43,909 nucleotides of DNA from NCBI GenBank assembly GCA_016935695.1, contig JAFGQL010000124.1:1-43909 (forward strand). The letters run 5' to 3'. The stretch is from Spirochaetales bacterium. Its GTDB lineage: Bacteria; Spirochaetota; Spirochaetia; JC444; Marispirochaetaceae. Shown piece by piece: positions 7,916 through 16,938 of the stretch (its first letter is position 1; every line of letters starts with the position of its first letter). A program made the translations under genes and the position numbers. The notes below the pieces were generated by a model. It searched no databases. It was not told where the DNA came from and saw only the letters and a list, made by a program, of their open reading frames with translations.

Positions 7916-8895
7916 ACGGCAGGGTAAAAAAACTCGGTAAGAAACTGGCAACAAAACTCCTGCACGACATGGTGCTGATGAGGCGTTTCGAAGAAAAGGC
8001 CGGGCAGATGTACGGACTCAAAAAAATTGGCGGATTCTGCCACCTGTATATAGGCCAGGAAGCCTCGGCTGCCGGTTCCATAGGCGCCCTTGATATGAAG
8101 AAAGACTATATCCTCGGGGCCTACCGGGACCACGCCTACGCCCTTGCCGCGGGAATGACGCCCAGGGAAATAATGGCCGAATTGTACGGAAAAGCCACGG
8201 GCTGCTCAAAAGGAAAGGGCGGTTCCATGCACATGTACAGCAACGAAAAGCACATGTTCGGCGGCAACGGCATAGTTGGAGGCCAGATTCCTGTCGCCAC
8301 CGGGGTGGCTTTGAAAATTCGGTACATGGAGGAAGACGGGGTGGTCATCTGTTATTTCGGCGACGGCGCCATCCATCAGGGGGCCTTCCATGAGAGCCTT
8401 AACCTCGCCTCGATTCATAAACTGCCCATCATCTACGTGTGCGAAAACAATCAATACGGAATGGGTACAGATTTCCGGCGGGTATCCTCAGTGGATGATT
8501 TCTCTATCATGGCAGCCTCCTACGGCATGGAAGGACTTCAGGTAAACGGTATGGACGTGGGCGAAGTATACGAAACCTTCTCCCGGACCGTTGATGAAAT
8601 CAGGCATAATCCGAGTCCAAAACTCTTCGAAGTAAAAACCTACCGCTACCGGGGCCATTCAATGTCCGATCCAGCAAAGTACCGGACCAAAGAAGAACTG
8701 GAAGGATACAAAAACCAGGATCCCATCCTCATTTTCCTTGAGGCCATGAAAAAGGAAGATTTCATTACTGACAGTGCCTACGAAAAAATGGACAAGGACA
8801 TAAAGGAAATCTGCGAGGATGCAGTAGCGTTTGCCGAGGATAGCCCGCAACCCGCTTTGGACGAGTTATACACCGACGTATTCGCCCAGGTGTAG
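7912..8895 (+). CDS. pdhA: Pyruvate (or acetoin) dehydrogenase E1 component, alpha subunit
   Basis: E1 alpha and E1 beta form the thiamine-diphosphate decarboxylase of the 2-oxoacid dehydrogenase complex. The 327-residue protein has the thiamine motif GDGAIHQGAFHESLNLASIH starting at residue 150 and ending in ENN (178-180), plus YRDH near 71-74. The phosphorylatable-loop region YRYRGHSMSDPAKYRTKEE follows. Order and size match alpha2beta2-type PDH of Gram-positives and acetoin dehydrogenase. Sequence alone does not fully separate pyruvate from acetoin, but the absence of acoX-like genes and the full E1-E2-E3 set favour pyruvate. The start overlaps the preceding gene by 4 bp. Confidence 0.92.
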   Translation: MNGRVKKLGKKLATKLLHDMVLMRRFEEKAGQMYGLKKIGGFCHLYIGQEASAAGSIGALDMKKDYILGAYRDHAYALAAGMTPREIMAELYGKATGCSKGKGGSMHMYSNEKHMFGGNGIVGGQIPVATGVALKIRYMEEDGVVICYFGDGAIHQGAFHESLNLASIHKLPIIYVCENNQYGMGTDFRRVSSVDDFSIMAASYGMEGLQVNGMDVGEVYETFSRTVDEIRHNPSPKLFEVKTYRYRGHSMSDPAKYRTKEELEGYKNQDPILIFLEAMKKEDFITDSAYEKMDKDIKEICEDAVAFAEDSPQPALDELYTDVFAQV

Positions 8896-8917
8896 GAAAT
8901 TAAGGAGGAGACAAAAG

Positions 8918-9916
8918 ATGGCGGTTATAACCATGAGAGAGGCCCTGCGGCAGGCAATGGATGAGGAAATGGCCCGGGACCCTTCTGTATTTCTTATGGG
9001 CGAGGAAGTAGCCCAGTACAACGGCGCCTATAAGGTGAGCCAGGGGCTTTGGGAAAAGTACGGCGACAAGCGGGTCATTGACACACCCATTACAGAAGAA
9101 GGATTCGCCGGTATGGGGATAGGAGCAGCAATGGCGGGGTTACGGCCAATCGTCGAAATGATGACCTTCAATTTTTCACTGATGGCCTTTGACCAGATCA
9201 TCAATAATGCCGCGAAACAGCGTTATATGTCGGGTGGACAATTCAGCCTGCCACTGGTCATCCGCGGGCCGAACGGCCCCGCCGAATATCTGGGGGCCCA
9301 GCATTCACAGGCCCTGCAGTCACTTTTTGCCCACGTGCCGGGACTGAAAGTGGTGTCGCCCTCCACTCCCTACGACGCAAAGGGCCTGTTAAAAACCTCG
9401 ATCAGGGATAACGATCCGGTAATTTTCATGGAAGGCGAGCTGTCCTACGCGTGGAAGGGAGAGGTACCGGAAGAAGAATACCTCATTCCCCTGGGAAAGG
9501 GTGACATTAAAAGAAAAGGGTCCGACGTAACCCTGGTCAGCTTTTCCAAACCCGTAAGGTACTGCCTTGAGGCGGCTGAACAGCTTGCCAGCCAGGGAAT
9601 AGAGGCGGAAGTGATAGACCTGCGCTCCATCCGGCCCCTGGACGAGGAACTTGTTTACGCGTCGGTACGAAAAACCAACCGCTGCGTCGTCGTCGACGAA
9701 GCCTGGCCTTTTGCAAGCGTGGGATCACACATCGGATGGCTTGTTTCATCACAATGCTTTGACCACCTGGACGCGCCGGTGGAACTGGTATCATCAGAGG
9801 ATGTTCCAATGCCCTATAACCACAGCCTTGAACTGGCTGCCCAGCCCTCGGCAGACAAAATCGTTAGAGCAGTACAGAAGGTCTGTTATCTGGACCCTGA
9901 CGGGAAGGAAGCATAA
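8918..9916 (+). CDS. pdhB: Pyruvate dehydrogenase E1 component, beta subunit
   Basis: This is the transketolase-like beta subunit that completes the E1 active site. The 332 residues begin MAVITMREALRQAMDEEM and include MGEEVAQYNGAYKVSQGL, DTPITEEGFAGMGIGAAMAGLRP and the C-terminal transketolase domain (VIDLRSIRPLDEE, VVVDEAWPFASVGSHI). The start at 8918 is chosen because a strong AAGGAGGAG (8902-8910) lies just upstream; longer readings run into pdhA. It is separated from pdhA by 22 bp and from pdhC by 1 bp. Confidence 0.94.
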   Translation: MAVITMREALRQAMDEEMARDPSVFLMGEEVAQYNGAYKVSQGLWEKYGDKRVIDTPITEEGFAGMGIGAAMAGLRPIVEMMTFNFSLMAFDQIINNAAKQRYMSGGQFSLPLVIRGPNGPAEYLGAQHSQALQSLFAHVPGLKVVSPSTPYDAKGLLKTSIRDNDPVIFMEGELSYAWKGEVPEEEYLIPLGKGDIKRKGSDVTLVSFSKPVRYCLEAAEQLASQGIEAEVIDLRSIRPLDEELVYASVRKTNRCVVVDEAWPFASVGSHIGWLVSSQCFDHLDAPVELVSSEDVPMPYNHSLELAAQPSADKIVRAVQKVCYLDPDGKEA

Positions 9917-9917
9917 C

Positions 9918-11264
9918 ATGGCAGAAAAAATACTCATGATAGCACTGTCCCCCACTATGGAGCAGGGAACCATTATTACCTGGAACAAGAAAGTCGGCGA
10001 CACCATATCATCCGGCGACATCATCTGCGAAGTGGAAACCGACAAGGCGAGCATGGAATACGAGTCGATCCAGGAAGGGACCCTCCTGAAAATCCTGGTA
10101 GATGAAGGAGGCCAGGCGGTTGTCGGCCGCACCATCGCGGTAATCGGTAAAAAGGACGAGGATATATCCGGCCTCCTTGAACAGATTGCATCAGAAGAAA
10201 AGGAAAAGCCCGGCACAGACACACCGGAAGAAAAGACAAAACAGGAAAAAAATGCTGCCGAGGAAGATGAAAAACCGAAGACCTCCTCTGGCGGGGACAA
10301 AAAAGCCGATGAACCGGATAAACCCCAGGCTTCACAAAAGGACGTCCCGCCCCCTCCTTCTGATTCCCGACCGGAGGATCCGGAAGAACGGGTGTACGCT
10401 TCGCCTCTGGCCAGGGAAATGGCACGTCAGGCGGGGCTGGATATAGTAAAGATACCAGGCTCAGGGCCCCGGGGCAGGGTTGTACAGCGGGATGTAAAGG
10501 AAGCCCTTAAACGTCCGGGTGAATACTCCCAGGCACTTGTTGCCGGAGCCCATGCTTCCGCGGTTTCGGGCCAAACGGAAGAAGACCGGCGTATTCCCAT
10601 AAGCGGCATCCGGCGTACCATAGCCCAACGTCTTGCCGCGTCCAAGTTCAGCGCGCCCCATTTCTACCTGAAAGTGAATGTCCGCGGGGAGGGCCTGGTA
10701 CGGGCACGACGGAGTTTGAATGAAACATTGAAAGATACAAAAGTATCGGTTAACGCATTTCTGATAAAGTTCGCAGCCGAAGCACTGGCCCGCCACAGAA
10801 ACATAAACGCGGGATGGACCGATGAGGCAATAATCGAGTTCAGCTCAATCGATATCGGTCTCGCGGTGTCGGTACCCGGAGGACTCATAACCCCGATAGT
10901 CAGAAACTGCGGCGTCAAGGGAGTCAAAGCCATTGACGACGAATTATCGGCACTGATCGAAAAGGCGAAAAACGGTTCCCTCAAACCCGGGGATTATTCC
11001 GGAGCGACCTTTACCATAAGCAACCTGGGGTCTTTCGGCATTGATGAATTTACTGCTATCATAAACCCGCCGGGCTCCGCAATCCTCGCAGTAGGGGCAT
11101 TGAAAGCCGAACCGGCCGCGGCCCCAGACGGCAGCGTACAGGTGGTGCAACAGATGGCACTCACCCTGTCCTGCGACCACCGGGTAATCGACGGGGCCGC
11201 AGGAGCAGAATTCCTCAACACCCTGAAACGGTTTATGGAGGACCCTGTGCAGATACTGTTTTGA
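9918..11264 (+). CDS. pdhC: Dihydrolipoamide acetyltransferase (E2) of the pyruvate dehydrogenase complex
   Basis: E2 is the structural core of the complex and transfers the acetyl group from lipoamide to CoA. The 448 residues hold one lipoyl domain (1-78, with lipoyl Lys43 in VETDKASME), a charged Glu/Lys/Pro-rich linker (about 95-150), a peripheral subunit-binding domain (about 157-195, YASPLAREMARQAGLDI) and the catalytic domain (about 225-448) ending with the active-site CDHRVIDGA (His near 421). The start at 9918 directly follows the pdhB stop; earlier in-frame starts lie inside pdhB and lack the lipoyl domain context. Confidence 0.95.
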   Translation: MAEKILMIALSPTMEQGTIITWNKKVGDTISSGDIICEVETDKASMEYESIQEGTLLKILVDEGGQAVVGRTIAVIGKKDEDISGLLEQIASEEKEKPGTDTPEEKTKQEKNAAEEDEKPKTSSGGDKKADEPDKPQASQKDVPPPPSDSRPEDPEERVYASPLAREMARQAGLDIVKIPGSGPRGRVVQRDVKEALKRPGEYSQALVAGAHASAVSGQTEEDRRIPISGIRRTIAQRLAASKFSAPHFYLKVNVRGEGLVRARRSLNETLKDTKVSVNAFLIKFAAEALARHRNINAGWTDEAIIEFSSIDIGLAVSVPGGLITPIVRNCGVKGVKAIDDELSALIEKAKNGSLKPGDYSGATFTISNLGSFGIDEFTAIINPPGSAILAVGALKAEPAAAPDGSVQVVQQMALTLSCDHRVIDGAAGAEFLNTLKRFMEDPVQILF

Positions 11265-11298
11265 CAGACACCACACAACGACACATGGAGATATCATA

Positions 11299-12702
11299 AT
11301 GAGTACCTATGATTACGATGTAGCAATTCTCGGGGCAGGCCCCGGCGGTTACGTGGCGGCCATCCGGGCCGCCCAGCTGGGACTGAAAGCAGCGGTAATA
11401 GAAAAAGACAAACCGGGCGGCGTGTGCCTCAACATCGGATGCATACCGTCCAAGGCTATCATCCACCAGGCGGAGATCTTTACCCACGCCCTCGCGGCCG
11501 CAGACCTGGGGCTCACTGTCGATACCGCGGGGTTTGACTATGGCAAGGTATTTAACAAGTCCCGCGCTGCAGCAGACCGTCTCTCCAAGGGCGTTTCCTT
11601 CCTTCTGGACAAGAACAAAGTGGACATCATTTACGGAACCGGCGTTTTGAACTCGGGCACCAGTATTTCCGTCAGTGGAAGTGACGGCAGTGAGAAAACC
11701 GTCACCGCTGCCAACATCATTGTAGCGACCGGTTCATCGCCGCGGCCCATTCCCGGATTTGAGTTTGACGAGGAAACAATCCTTTCATCCACAGGCATTC
11801 TGATGCAGAAAACCCTGCCGGCATCAGTAGTCATTTTAGGCGCGGGGGCAATCGGCTGCGAGTTTGCCCATGCCTTGAACGCCTTCGGCTCAAAAATTAC
11901 CCTGGTTGAGATGATGGACAATATTCTTCCGAATGAAGACCCTGCCGCATCGGCGGTCCTGTCCTCGTCTTTCAAAAAACGGAAAATAGCCATACACACC
12001 TCCACGAAAGCCCTTAAAGCAGAGAAGACGGCTGCGGGAGTAACGGTGCATTTGCAGGACGCAAAGGGGAAGACATTCACCGCCGAGGGTGAAAAACTCC
12101 TGGTGGTTGTCGGCAGGGTACCGAACACCGCGGGTATCGGGCTTGAGAACATCGGCGTGGAGACTGACCGGGGATTCATAAAAACAGGGGACTATTACCA
12201 GACCTCGGTTCCCAGTGTGTATGCCGTCGGTGATGTGATCCCTTCTCCCCTCCTTGCCCATGTGGCCTCCGCAGAAGGGGAACTTGCCGTGGAGCATATA
12301 GCCGGTCATGACACCCCGGTCAAGATCGATCCGCTGCTTATTCCCGGAGCCGTCTACACCGAACCCCAGATAGCAAGCTTCGGGTACACCTATGAAAAAG
12401 CGGTGGCAAACGGCCATGAAGCAGTCCGGGCGGTATTCCCCTACCGGGGCGCAGGCAAGGCGGCGGCTATCGGGCATACCGACGGCCAGGTAAGCCTTAT
12501 CTACGACAAGAAAACCAGGGAAGTACTGGGGGCCTCCATAGCCGGCGCCCAGGCAACCGAACTGATACACGAATTACTGCTGGCCCGGGCAGGAGAACTG
12601 TTGACAGAAGATGTGGCCCGGATGATACACGCGCATCCAACTCTTTCTGAAACTGTCATGGAAGCAGCAAAAGAAGCAGCCGACGGCGCGATCCACATAT
12701 AG
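11299..12702 (+). CDS. lpd: Dihydrolipoamide dehydrogenase (E3)
   Basis: E3 reoxidises dihydrolipoamide on E2 and reduces NAD+. The 467-residue flavoprotein has the FAD-binding GAGPGGYVAAIRAAQLG (12-28), the redox-active disulfide GVCLNIGCIPSK (Cys43 and Cys48), the NAD-binding VVILGAGAIGCEFAHALNAFG, the second FAD motif VYAVGDVI, and the C-terminal interface HAHPTLSE bearing the catalytic His-Glu pair. It lies 34 bp after pdhC with GGAG upstream and is the last gene of the pdh operon. A weak G-rich/C-rich hairpin at 12714-12740 follows and may contribute to termination. Confidence 0.96.
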   Translation: MSTYDYDVAILGAGPGGYVAAIRAAQLGLKAAVIEKDKPGGVCLNIGCIPSKAIIHQAEIFTHALAAADLGLTVDTAGFDYGKVFNKSRAAADRLSKGVSFLLDKNKVDIIYGTGVLNSGTSISVSGSDGSEKTVTAANIIVATGSSPRPIPGFEFDEETILSSTGILMQKTLPASVVILGAGAIGCEFAHALNAFGSKITLVEMMDNILPNEDPAASAVLSSSFKKRKIAIHTSTKALKAEKTAAGVTVHLQDAKGKTFTAEGEKLLVVVGRVPNTAGIGLENIGVETDRGFIKTGDYYQTSVPSVYAVGDVIPSPLLAHVASAEGELAVEHIAGHDTPVKIDPLLIPGAVYTEPQIASFGYTYEKAVANGHEAVRAVFPYRGAGKAAAIGHTDGQVSLIYDKKTREVLGASIAGAQATELIHELLLARAGELLTEDVARMIHAHPTLSETVMEAAKEAADGAIHI

Positions 12703-12744
12703 GGGGAAGGACACAGGGGGAGGATCACACTCTCCCGTTTCGTC

Positions 12745-12936
12745 TCAATTTCCGTATTTCCTCATCTGTATGGACAGGTATTCAGTCAGTACCTGGATAG
12801 TAATGACCCCCATAGAGATGAGGATCTCTCCTATAGGCTCCTTGACTTCCTGGTCTTTCTGGATTTCAAGGGCCCGCTTGAGATCTTCCGGGGTTAACAG
12901 ACTGTTTTCCACCAGCAATTCACCGATTTTTTTCAT
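12745..12936 (-). CDS. Small GspE/MshE N-terminal-domain-like protein
   Basis: This 63-residue protein (MKKIGELLVENSLLTPEDLK at its start) resembles the three-helix domain at the N-terminus of type II secretion or type IV pilus ATPases (T2SSE_N-like), in which GELLVE, L(T/S)PEDL and GEILISMGVIT are typical. Here the domain stands alone with no ATPase attached. Related domains can bind c-di-GMP in MshE, but whether those residues are present here was not established. AAGGA lies 7 nt upstream. It is 47 bp after the chemotaxis transducer gene on the same strand and is probably co-transcribed with it. Confidence 0.6.
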   Translation of the reverse strand: MKKIGELLVENSLLTPEDLKRALEIQKDQEVKEPIGEILISMGVITIQVLTEYLSIQMRKYGN

Positions 12937-12983
12937 AGATATCCTTCTACACCTGTTTCCCCATGAAACCGGCGACTCTCATA

Positions 12984-14348
12984 TTAGACTTTGTACTCAC
13001 GTATAAAATCATAAACACCCTGGACAGCGGATTCAAGAGCACCGGCATGGGAAAAGGTCTCTGTGGTGATACTGCGGATGCGTTCCGAACCCTCGGTCAT
13101 GGATGCGACCTTGCCTTTTATACTGGTAGAAGATTTCTCCAGTTCTTCCAGGTTCCGGACCGTCGTAGTGGTAGTGGTATCCAGAGTATCGAGGCTTTTG
13201 CGTATTTGTCCGAGCATACGGGAAATGTCTTCATAGGCCCCGCGGACATTGTCGGTGTCCGCCTTTATACCGCCGACATGGTTTGTAACCTGGGCAACCG
13301 ACGCGGCGGTTTTTTGAAACAGGGTTACATAACTCTCCTTGGAAGAATGTATGATCGACATGGACTTCCGTATCTCCTCATCGGTAGATCCGATACTTTG
13401 ACGCACCGCCTTGATGAGGGATTCCTGTTCCAACGCGAGTTTCTGAATCTGGGCGGCGATGACCTTGAAGCCGCTGCCGGCACTGCCCACCCGCGCCGCC
13501 TCTATGGAAGCGTTGATGGCAAGAATGCCGGTCTTGCTGAGGATATCCTCAATCCCTGTAATAAAGGTGTTTATCTGTCCCAGATGATCCTGGGATTTAT
13601 CCAGCTGGACCTGGGTATTGCGCATGAAATCGCTGCTCACCGAGGACAGGCTTTCCTCCCTGGAAACACTGCCGCTTCCGATGATGCGGCTGGTTTGTCC
13701 GGCCGCAGCTATGATATCATCTATTGCCTTTGACTGGGCAACCAGACGCTTCATCAGGGAATCCATCTGGGAAAACAGCTCAAGCACGTGGGTAATAACA
13801 GAAAGGACCGCCTTGTTCAGGCTCTTGAGGGCTTCCTTTGTTTCGTGCATGTCTTCATACTGCCGCTGGGTCTCCTGCGAAACATAATCAATGCTCGCCG
13901 TGATGTCCTCAATGGAGTGGGAAACCTTTTCCATTGACCCGCTGAGGGACTTTGAAAAGCTGTTAGAGTCAGCAGCGCTGCGCTGGGTAAGAGCGACCAG
14001 GGTGCGAATGCGGTCCAAAAACTGATTAAACCGCCTGACCAGCTCGCCTATGGCATCGGTGCTGTCAATACGGATCTGGCGGGTCAGGTCTGCTTCCCCG
14101 TCGGCGATGGCGCCCATTTCCCGGGAAACCATCGACACCGTTTTGAGGATAGTCAGTCTGGTAATCAGGAATGATATGCCGCCTACAGCAATCCCCGCGC
14201 ACACACAGCCCAGAGTGAAAATGGCCATCATCGCCGGACTCTTGAACACCACAAAAAACCGGGCGTACACAGGAAACAGAATACCCATAAGAATACCGAA
14301 CCCCATTGAAATAATGAAATTCATACGAACTATGCTTTTTCTTCCCAT
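12984..14348 (-). CDS. Methyl-accepting chemotaxis protein without a periplasmic sensor domain
   Basis: The 454 residues begin with two membrane helices (about 10-32 and 38-62) joined by a very short loop, then a HAMP domain (about 62-115, IADGEADLTRQIRIDSTDAIGELVRRFNQF) and a long signalling coiled coil. The hairpin tip is recognisable as ILAINASIEAARVGSAGSGF followed by KVIAAQIQKLA, the CheA/CheW-contacting region. Because no external domain is present, the protein probably senses an intracellular or membrane state. It is preceded by GAGGCGG and followed by the 63-residue gene. Neither cheA nor cheW is nearby. Confidence 0.9.
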   Translation of the reverse strand: MGRKSIVRMNFIISMGFGILMGILFPVYARFFVVFKSPAMMAIFTLGCVCAGIAVGGISFLITRLTILKTVSMVSREMGAIADGEADLTRQIRIDSTDAIGELVRRFNQFLDRIRTLVALTQRSAADSNSFSKSLSGSMEKVSHSIEDITASIDYVSQETQRQYEDMHETKEALKSLNKAVLSVITHVLELFSQMDSLMKRLVAQSKAIDDIIAAAGQTSRIIGSGSVSREESLSSVSSDFMRNTQVQLDKSQDHLGQINTFITGIEDILSKTGILAINASIEAARVGSAGSGFKVIAAQIQKLALEQESLIKAVRQSIGSTDEEIRKSMSIIHSSKESYVTLFQKTAASVAQVTNHVGGIKADTDNVRGAYEDISRMLGQIRKSLDTLDTTTTTTVRNLEELEKSSTSIKGKVASMTEGSERIRSITTETFSHAGALESAVQGVYDFIREYKV

Positions 14349-14535
14349 ATTCCCGCCTCATTGCAGTGGTATCTCACAAAACCCTTACATCCTACATACT
14401 ACAATAAAGTGACGCCAAATACCAAAAGATAATCCTCCACTCCGGCAAAAATAGAAAACCACAAAGAAAAACACCACGACACACCTTTTGTTTAGTATTT
14501 TTGTAATATATAGGAACGCCAACTCCGAGCGCGGC

Positions 14536-14576
14536 GGACAGAGGGAGACGGCGTCCGAAGGACACCGGCGACCATA
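14536..14576 (+). repeat. Dispersed hairpin repeat, copy A (tpx leader)
   Basis: This 41-bp element matches the copy at 19141-19181 (minus strand) at 34 of 41 positions by hand alignment, with no gaps. Its middle forms an 8-bp stem with one mismatch and a GAA loop (CGGCGTCC/GGACACCG). It ends 6 bp before the AAGGAG ribosome binding site of tpx. Weaker similarity extends a further 12 bp upstream to the copy at 59-98. Confidence 0.7.
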
Positions 14577-14591
14577 CAAAAGGAGTTACAA

Positions 14592-15101
14592 ATGAAAGAA
14601 CGAACCATAACAGACAGTAAAGGAGAATCCCGCACCCTGCTTGGGCCGGAACTTGCCATCGGAGACAGGGCACCTGAGTTTTCGGTCCTCGCGGGAGATC
14701 TTTCTCCCCGGACCCTTGCGCATTATGCCGGGAAGAAAAAACTCATAAGCGTTGTCCCGTCCCTGGATACAGGAGTGTGCGATCTGCAGACAAAGCGTTT
14801 CAATACAGAAGCGGCGGCCCTGGGCCCTGATGTTGCCATCCTGACCATCAGTGTTGACCTTCCTTTTGCCCAAAGCCGCTGGTGCGCTTCGGCGGGAGTT
14901 GAGGCGGTAGAGGTACTTTCTGATCACCGGGACACGGATTTCGGCCTCACCTACGGAGTATTAATAAAAGAATTGCGCCTGTTGAACCGGGCCATCTTTG
15001 TTCTGGACAGGGAAAATGTCATCCGCTACAAGGAAATTCTCCCGGACCTGGGAAACCACCCCGACTACGACGCTGCCCTGGCAGCAGTACGCAACCTTTA
15101 A
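14592..15101 (+). CDS. tpx: Thiol peroxidase (atypical 2-Cys peroxiredoxin)
   Basis: Tpx reduces hydrogen peroxide and preferentially lipid or alkyl hydroperoxides, using thioredoxin as reductant. The 169 residues carry the peroxidatic Cys63 in [15 protein letters not shown] and the resolving Cys98 in [11 protein letters not shown], a spacing very close to E. coli Tpx (61 and 95). The usual DTPVC is DTGVC here. The length is standard for the family. AAGGAG precedes the start by 7 nt, with the dispersed 41-bp repeat immediately upstream. It is monocistronic and ends at the bidirectional terminator shared with the hydrogenase operon. Confidence 0.95.
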   Translation: MKERTITDSKGESRTLLGPELAIGDRAPEFSVLAGDLSPRTLAHYAGKKKLISVVPSLDTGVCDLQTKRFNTEAAALGPDVAILTISVDLPFAQSRWCASAGVEAVEVLSDHRDTDFGLTYGVLIKELRLLNRAIFVLDRENVIRYKEILPDLGNHPDYDAALAAVRNL

Positions 15102-15117
15102 TACCAACGGACAATAA

Positions 15118-15152
15118 AAAAGACCGTCTCCTAAAAGGGGACGGTCTTTTTT
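15118..15152. terminator. Bidirectional intrinsic terminator between tpx and hydA
   Basis: AGACCGTCTCC (15121-15131) pairs with GGGGACGGTCT (15137-15147) around a TAAAA loop, flanked by an A-run before and a T-run after. It therefore works as a Rho-independent terminator in both directions, for tpx (plus) and the convergent hydrogenase operon (minus). Confidence 0.9.
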
Positions 15153-15169
15153 GCATGGTAGCAATACTT

Positions 15170-16921
15170 TTATTTACGGTATAAAGGCCGTGGAACATAT
15201 TCGGTATGCAGATACTGATGAGCCGTATGGCTGTTGGGTGAGCCCAGAAAATCCTTGTAGATTTCGATAATTTCCGGGTTCTCGTGGGAACAGCGCACTG
15301 TTGAGGCCTCATCATCCTTGTAGATGCCTTCGACCCGTTTCCGGCGAACCTCATCGGTAGTGAAATACGGCTGTCCGCCGCCGGCAATACAACCGCCGCG
15401 GCAGGCCATGACTTCGATAAAGTGATAGGGCGGCTCCTTGCCTTCTTCCCGGGCCTGCTGTACTTCTTTCATGAGGTCCCGGACGTTGGCCATGCCGTGA
15501 GCGACAGCCACTCTTACTTCGGTGCCGTCTACATTGATTGCACCCCGCTTCACACCTTCCATTCCGCGGACCGCGTCCACCTCGACTTTTTCAAGGTTCT
15601 TGCCGGTAATAAGGTTATAGGCAGTCCGGATTGCCGCTTCCATAACACCGCCGGTATTCCCGAAAATTGTACCCGCTCCCGAATACATACCGATGGGAGA
15701 GTCCGCTTTTTCATCGGGAAGTTTTGTAAACTCGATACCCTGTGCCTTGATCAGACGGGCAAGTTCCCTGGTAGTGAGGACAAAGTCCACGTCGTTGTAG
15801 CCGGAGGACTGCATGTTATCGCTTCTTCTGGTCTCGTATTTTTTAGCCGTACAGGGCATGATGGCTACTGAACAGATTTTAGCGGGATCGATGTTCGCTT
15901 TCTGTGCGTAATAGGTCTTGGTAACCGCGCCCTGCATCATCATCGGCGACTTGGCCGTCGAGAAATGAGGTATCATGTCCGGAAAATATTTCTCCATATA
16001 ATCCGTCCAGGCAGGACAGCAGGAGGTAATAAGGGGGATGGCCCCGGTTCCCTTGGTCAATCTGCTTACAAACTCGGTACCTTCCTCCATGATGGTAAGG
16101 TCGGCTGCAAAGTTGGTATCGAACACGGCATCCACACCCAGCCGCCGTAAGGCCGCATAGATTTTACCAGTAGTGATTTCACCAGGTTCCATACCGAAGG
16201 CCTCACCGATGGCCACACGGACCGCGGGGGCAATCTGCACCGCCACATGAAGATCAGGAGTGTGAATGGCCTCAAGCAGCTTGTGGGTTTCGTCCACTTC
16301 ATAAATTGCCCCCACAGGACAGTGGGCTGAACACTGGCCGCATTTGATACACGGTGTTTCGTTCAGCACTACGTCGCCGGCTCCGGCCATTCTGGTGCCG
16401 TCTCCGCGGCCTATGAACTCCAGCGCCCAGACATCCTGAAGCTGCTGGCAGACATTTACACAGCGGCCGCATTTGATGCATTTCTGGGGATTGAACACTA
16501 TAGAGCAGCTTGACTCGTCCCGGGGGATTTCCTGAACACGGGCCTCGAAAGGCACCTCGCGGATACCGAAGTCCGCCGCCATGGTCTGCAGTTCGCACTG
16601 GCCGTTTCGCAGACACTGGAGACAATCATTGGGATGGGTCGACAGGATAAGTTCCAGAACGGTTTTCCTGATCTCGTGGATCTCAGGGTCCTGGGTAATG
16701 ACACTCATGCCTTCCGAAACTGTCGCGGCGCAGGCCCTGAGCATTTTCGGAGAACCTTCAATCTTGACGACACAGATTCCGCAGGATGCCCATGCGGGCA
16801 AATCCGGATGATAACACAGAGTCGGGATCTTGAATCCTGCTTTGCGCGCGGCGGTAAGTATCGTCGAACCGGCTTCAACTTCTGCCGGAATGCCGTTTAT
16901 TTTTATGTTGACAGTACTCAC
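15170..16921 (-). CDS. hydA: [FeFe]-hydrogenase catalytic subunit (HydA/HndD type)
   Basis: This 583-residue subunit evolves or consumes H2 at the H-cluster. The N-terminus has a [2Fe-2S] ferredoxin domain (Cys36, 47, 50, 64), a His/Cys3 [4Fe-4S] site (His96, Cys100, 103, 109) and two ferredoxin-type [4Fe-4S] clusters (Cys148-158 and Cys191-201). The three H-cluster signatures are all present: TSCCPAW (299-305), MPCTAKKYE (355-363) and EVMACRGGCIAGGGQP near 507. The start is GTG 16921 with GAGGAG upstream. Together with the NuoF- and NuoE-like subunits it forms a multimeric, probably electron-bifurcating NAD(P)H/ferredoxin enzyme. The maturases HydE/F/G are not in this window. Confidence 0.95.
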   Translation of the reverse strand: MSTVNIKINGIPAEVEAGSTILTAARKAGFKIPTLCYHPDLPAWASCGICVVKIEGSPKMLRACAATVSEGMSVITQDPEIHEIRKTVLELILSTHPNDCLQCLRNGQCELQTMAADFGIREVPFEARVQEIPRDESSCSIVFNPQKCIKCGRCVNVCQQLQDVWALEFIGRGDGTRMAGAGDVVLNETPCIKCGQCSAHCPVGAIYEVDETHKLLEAIHTPDLHVAVQIAPAVRVAIGEAFGMEPGEITTGKIYAALRRLGVDAVFDTNFAADLTIMEEGTEFVSRLTKGTGAIPLITSCCPAWTDYMEKYFPDMIPHFSTAKSPMMMQGAVTKTYYAQKANIDPAKICSVAIMPCTAKKYETRRSDNMQSSGYNDVDFVLTTRELARLIKAQGIEFTKLPDEKADSPIGMYSGAGTIFGNTGGVMEAAIRTAYNLITGKNLEKVEVDAVRGMEGVKRGAINVDGTEVRVAVAHGMANVRDLMKEVQQAREEGKEPPYHFIEVMACRGGCIAGGGQPYFTTDEVRRKRVEGIYKDDEASTVRCSHENPEIIEIYKDFLGSPNSHTAHQYLHTEYVPRPLYRK

Positions 16922-16938
16922 TGTTTACTCCTCGTTTC

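Noticed and set aside
9651-9917. N-terminal extension of E2 (pdhC)
   Set aside because: It lies inside pdhB in another frame and precedes the lipoyl domain with no homologous sequence; ATG 9918 begins exactly with the lipoyl domain.
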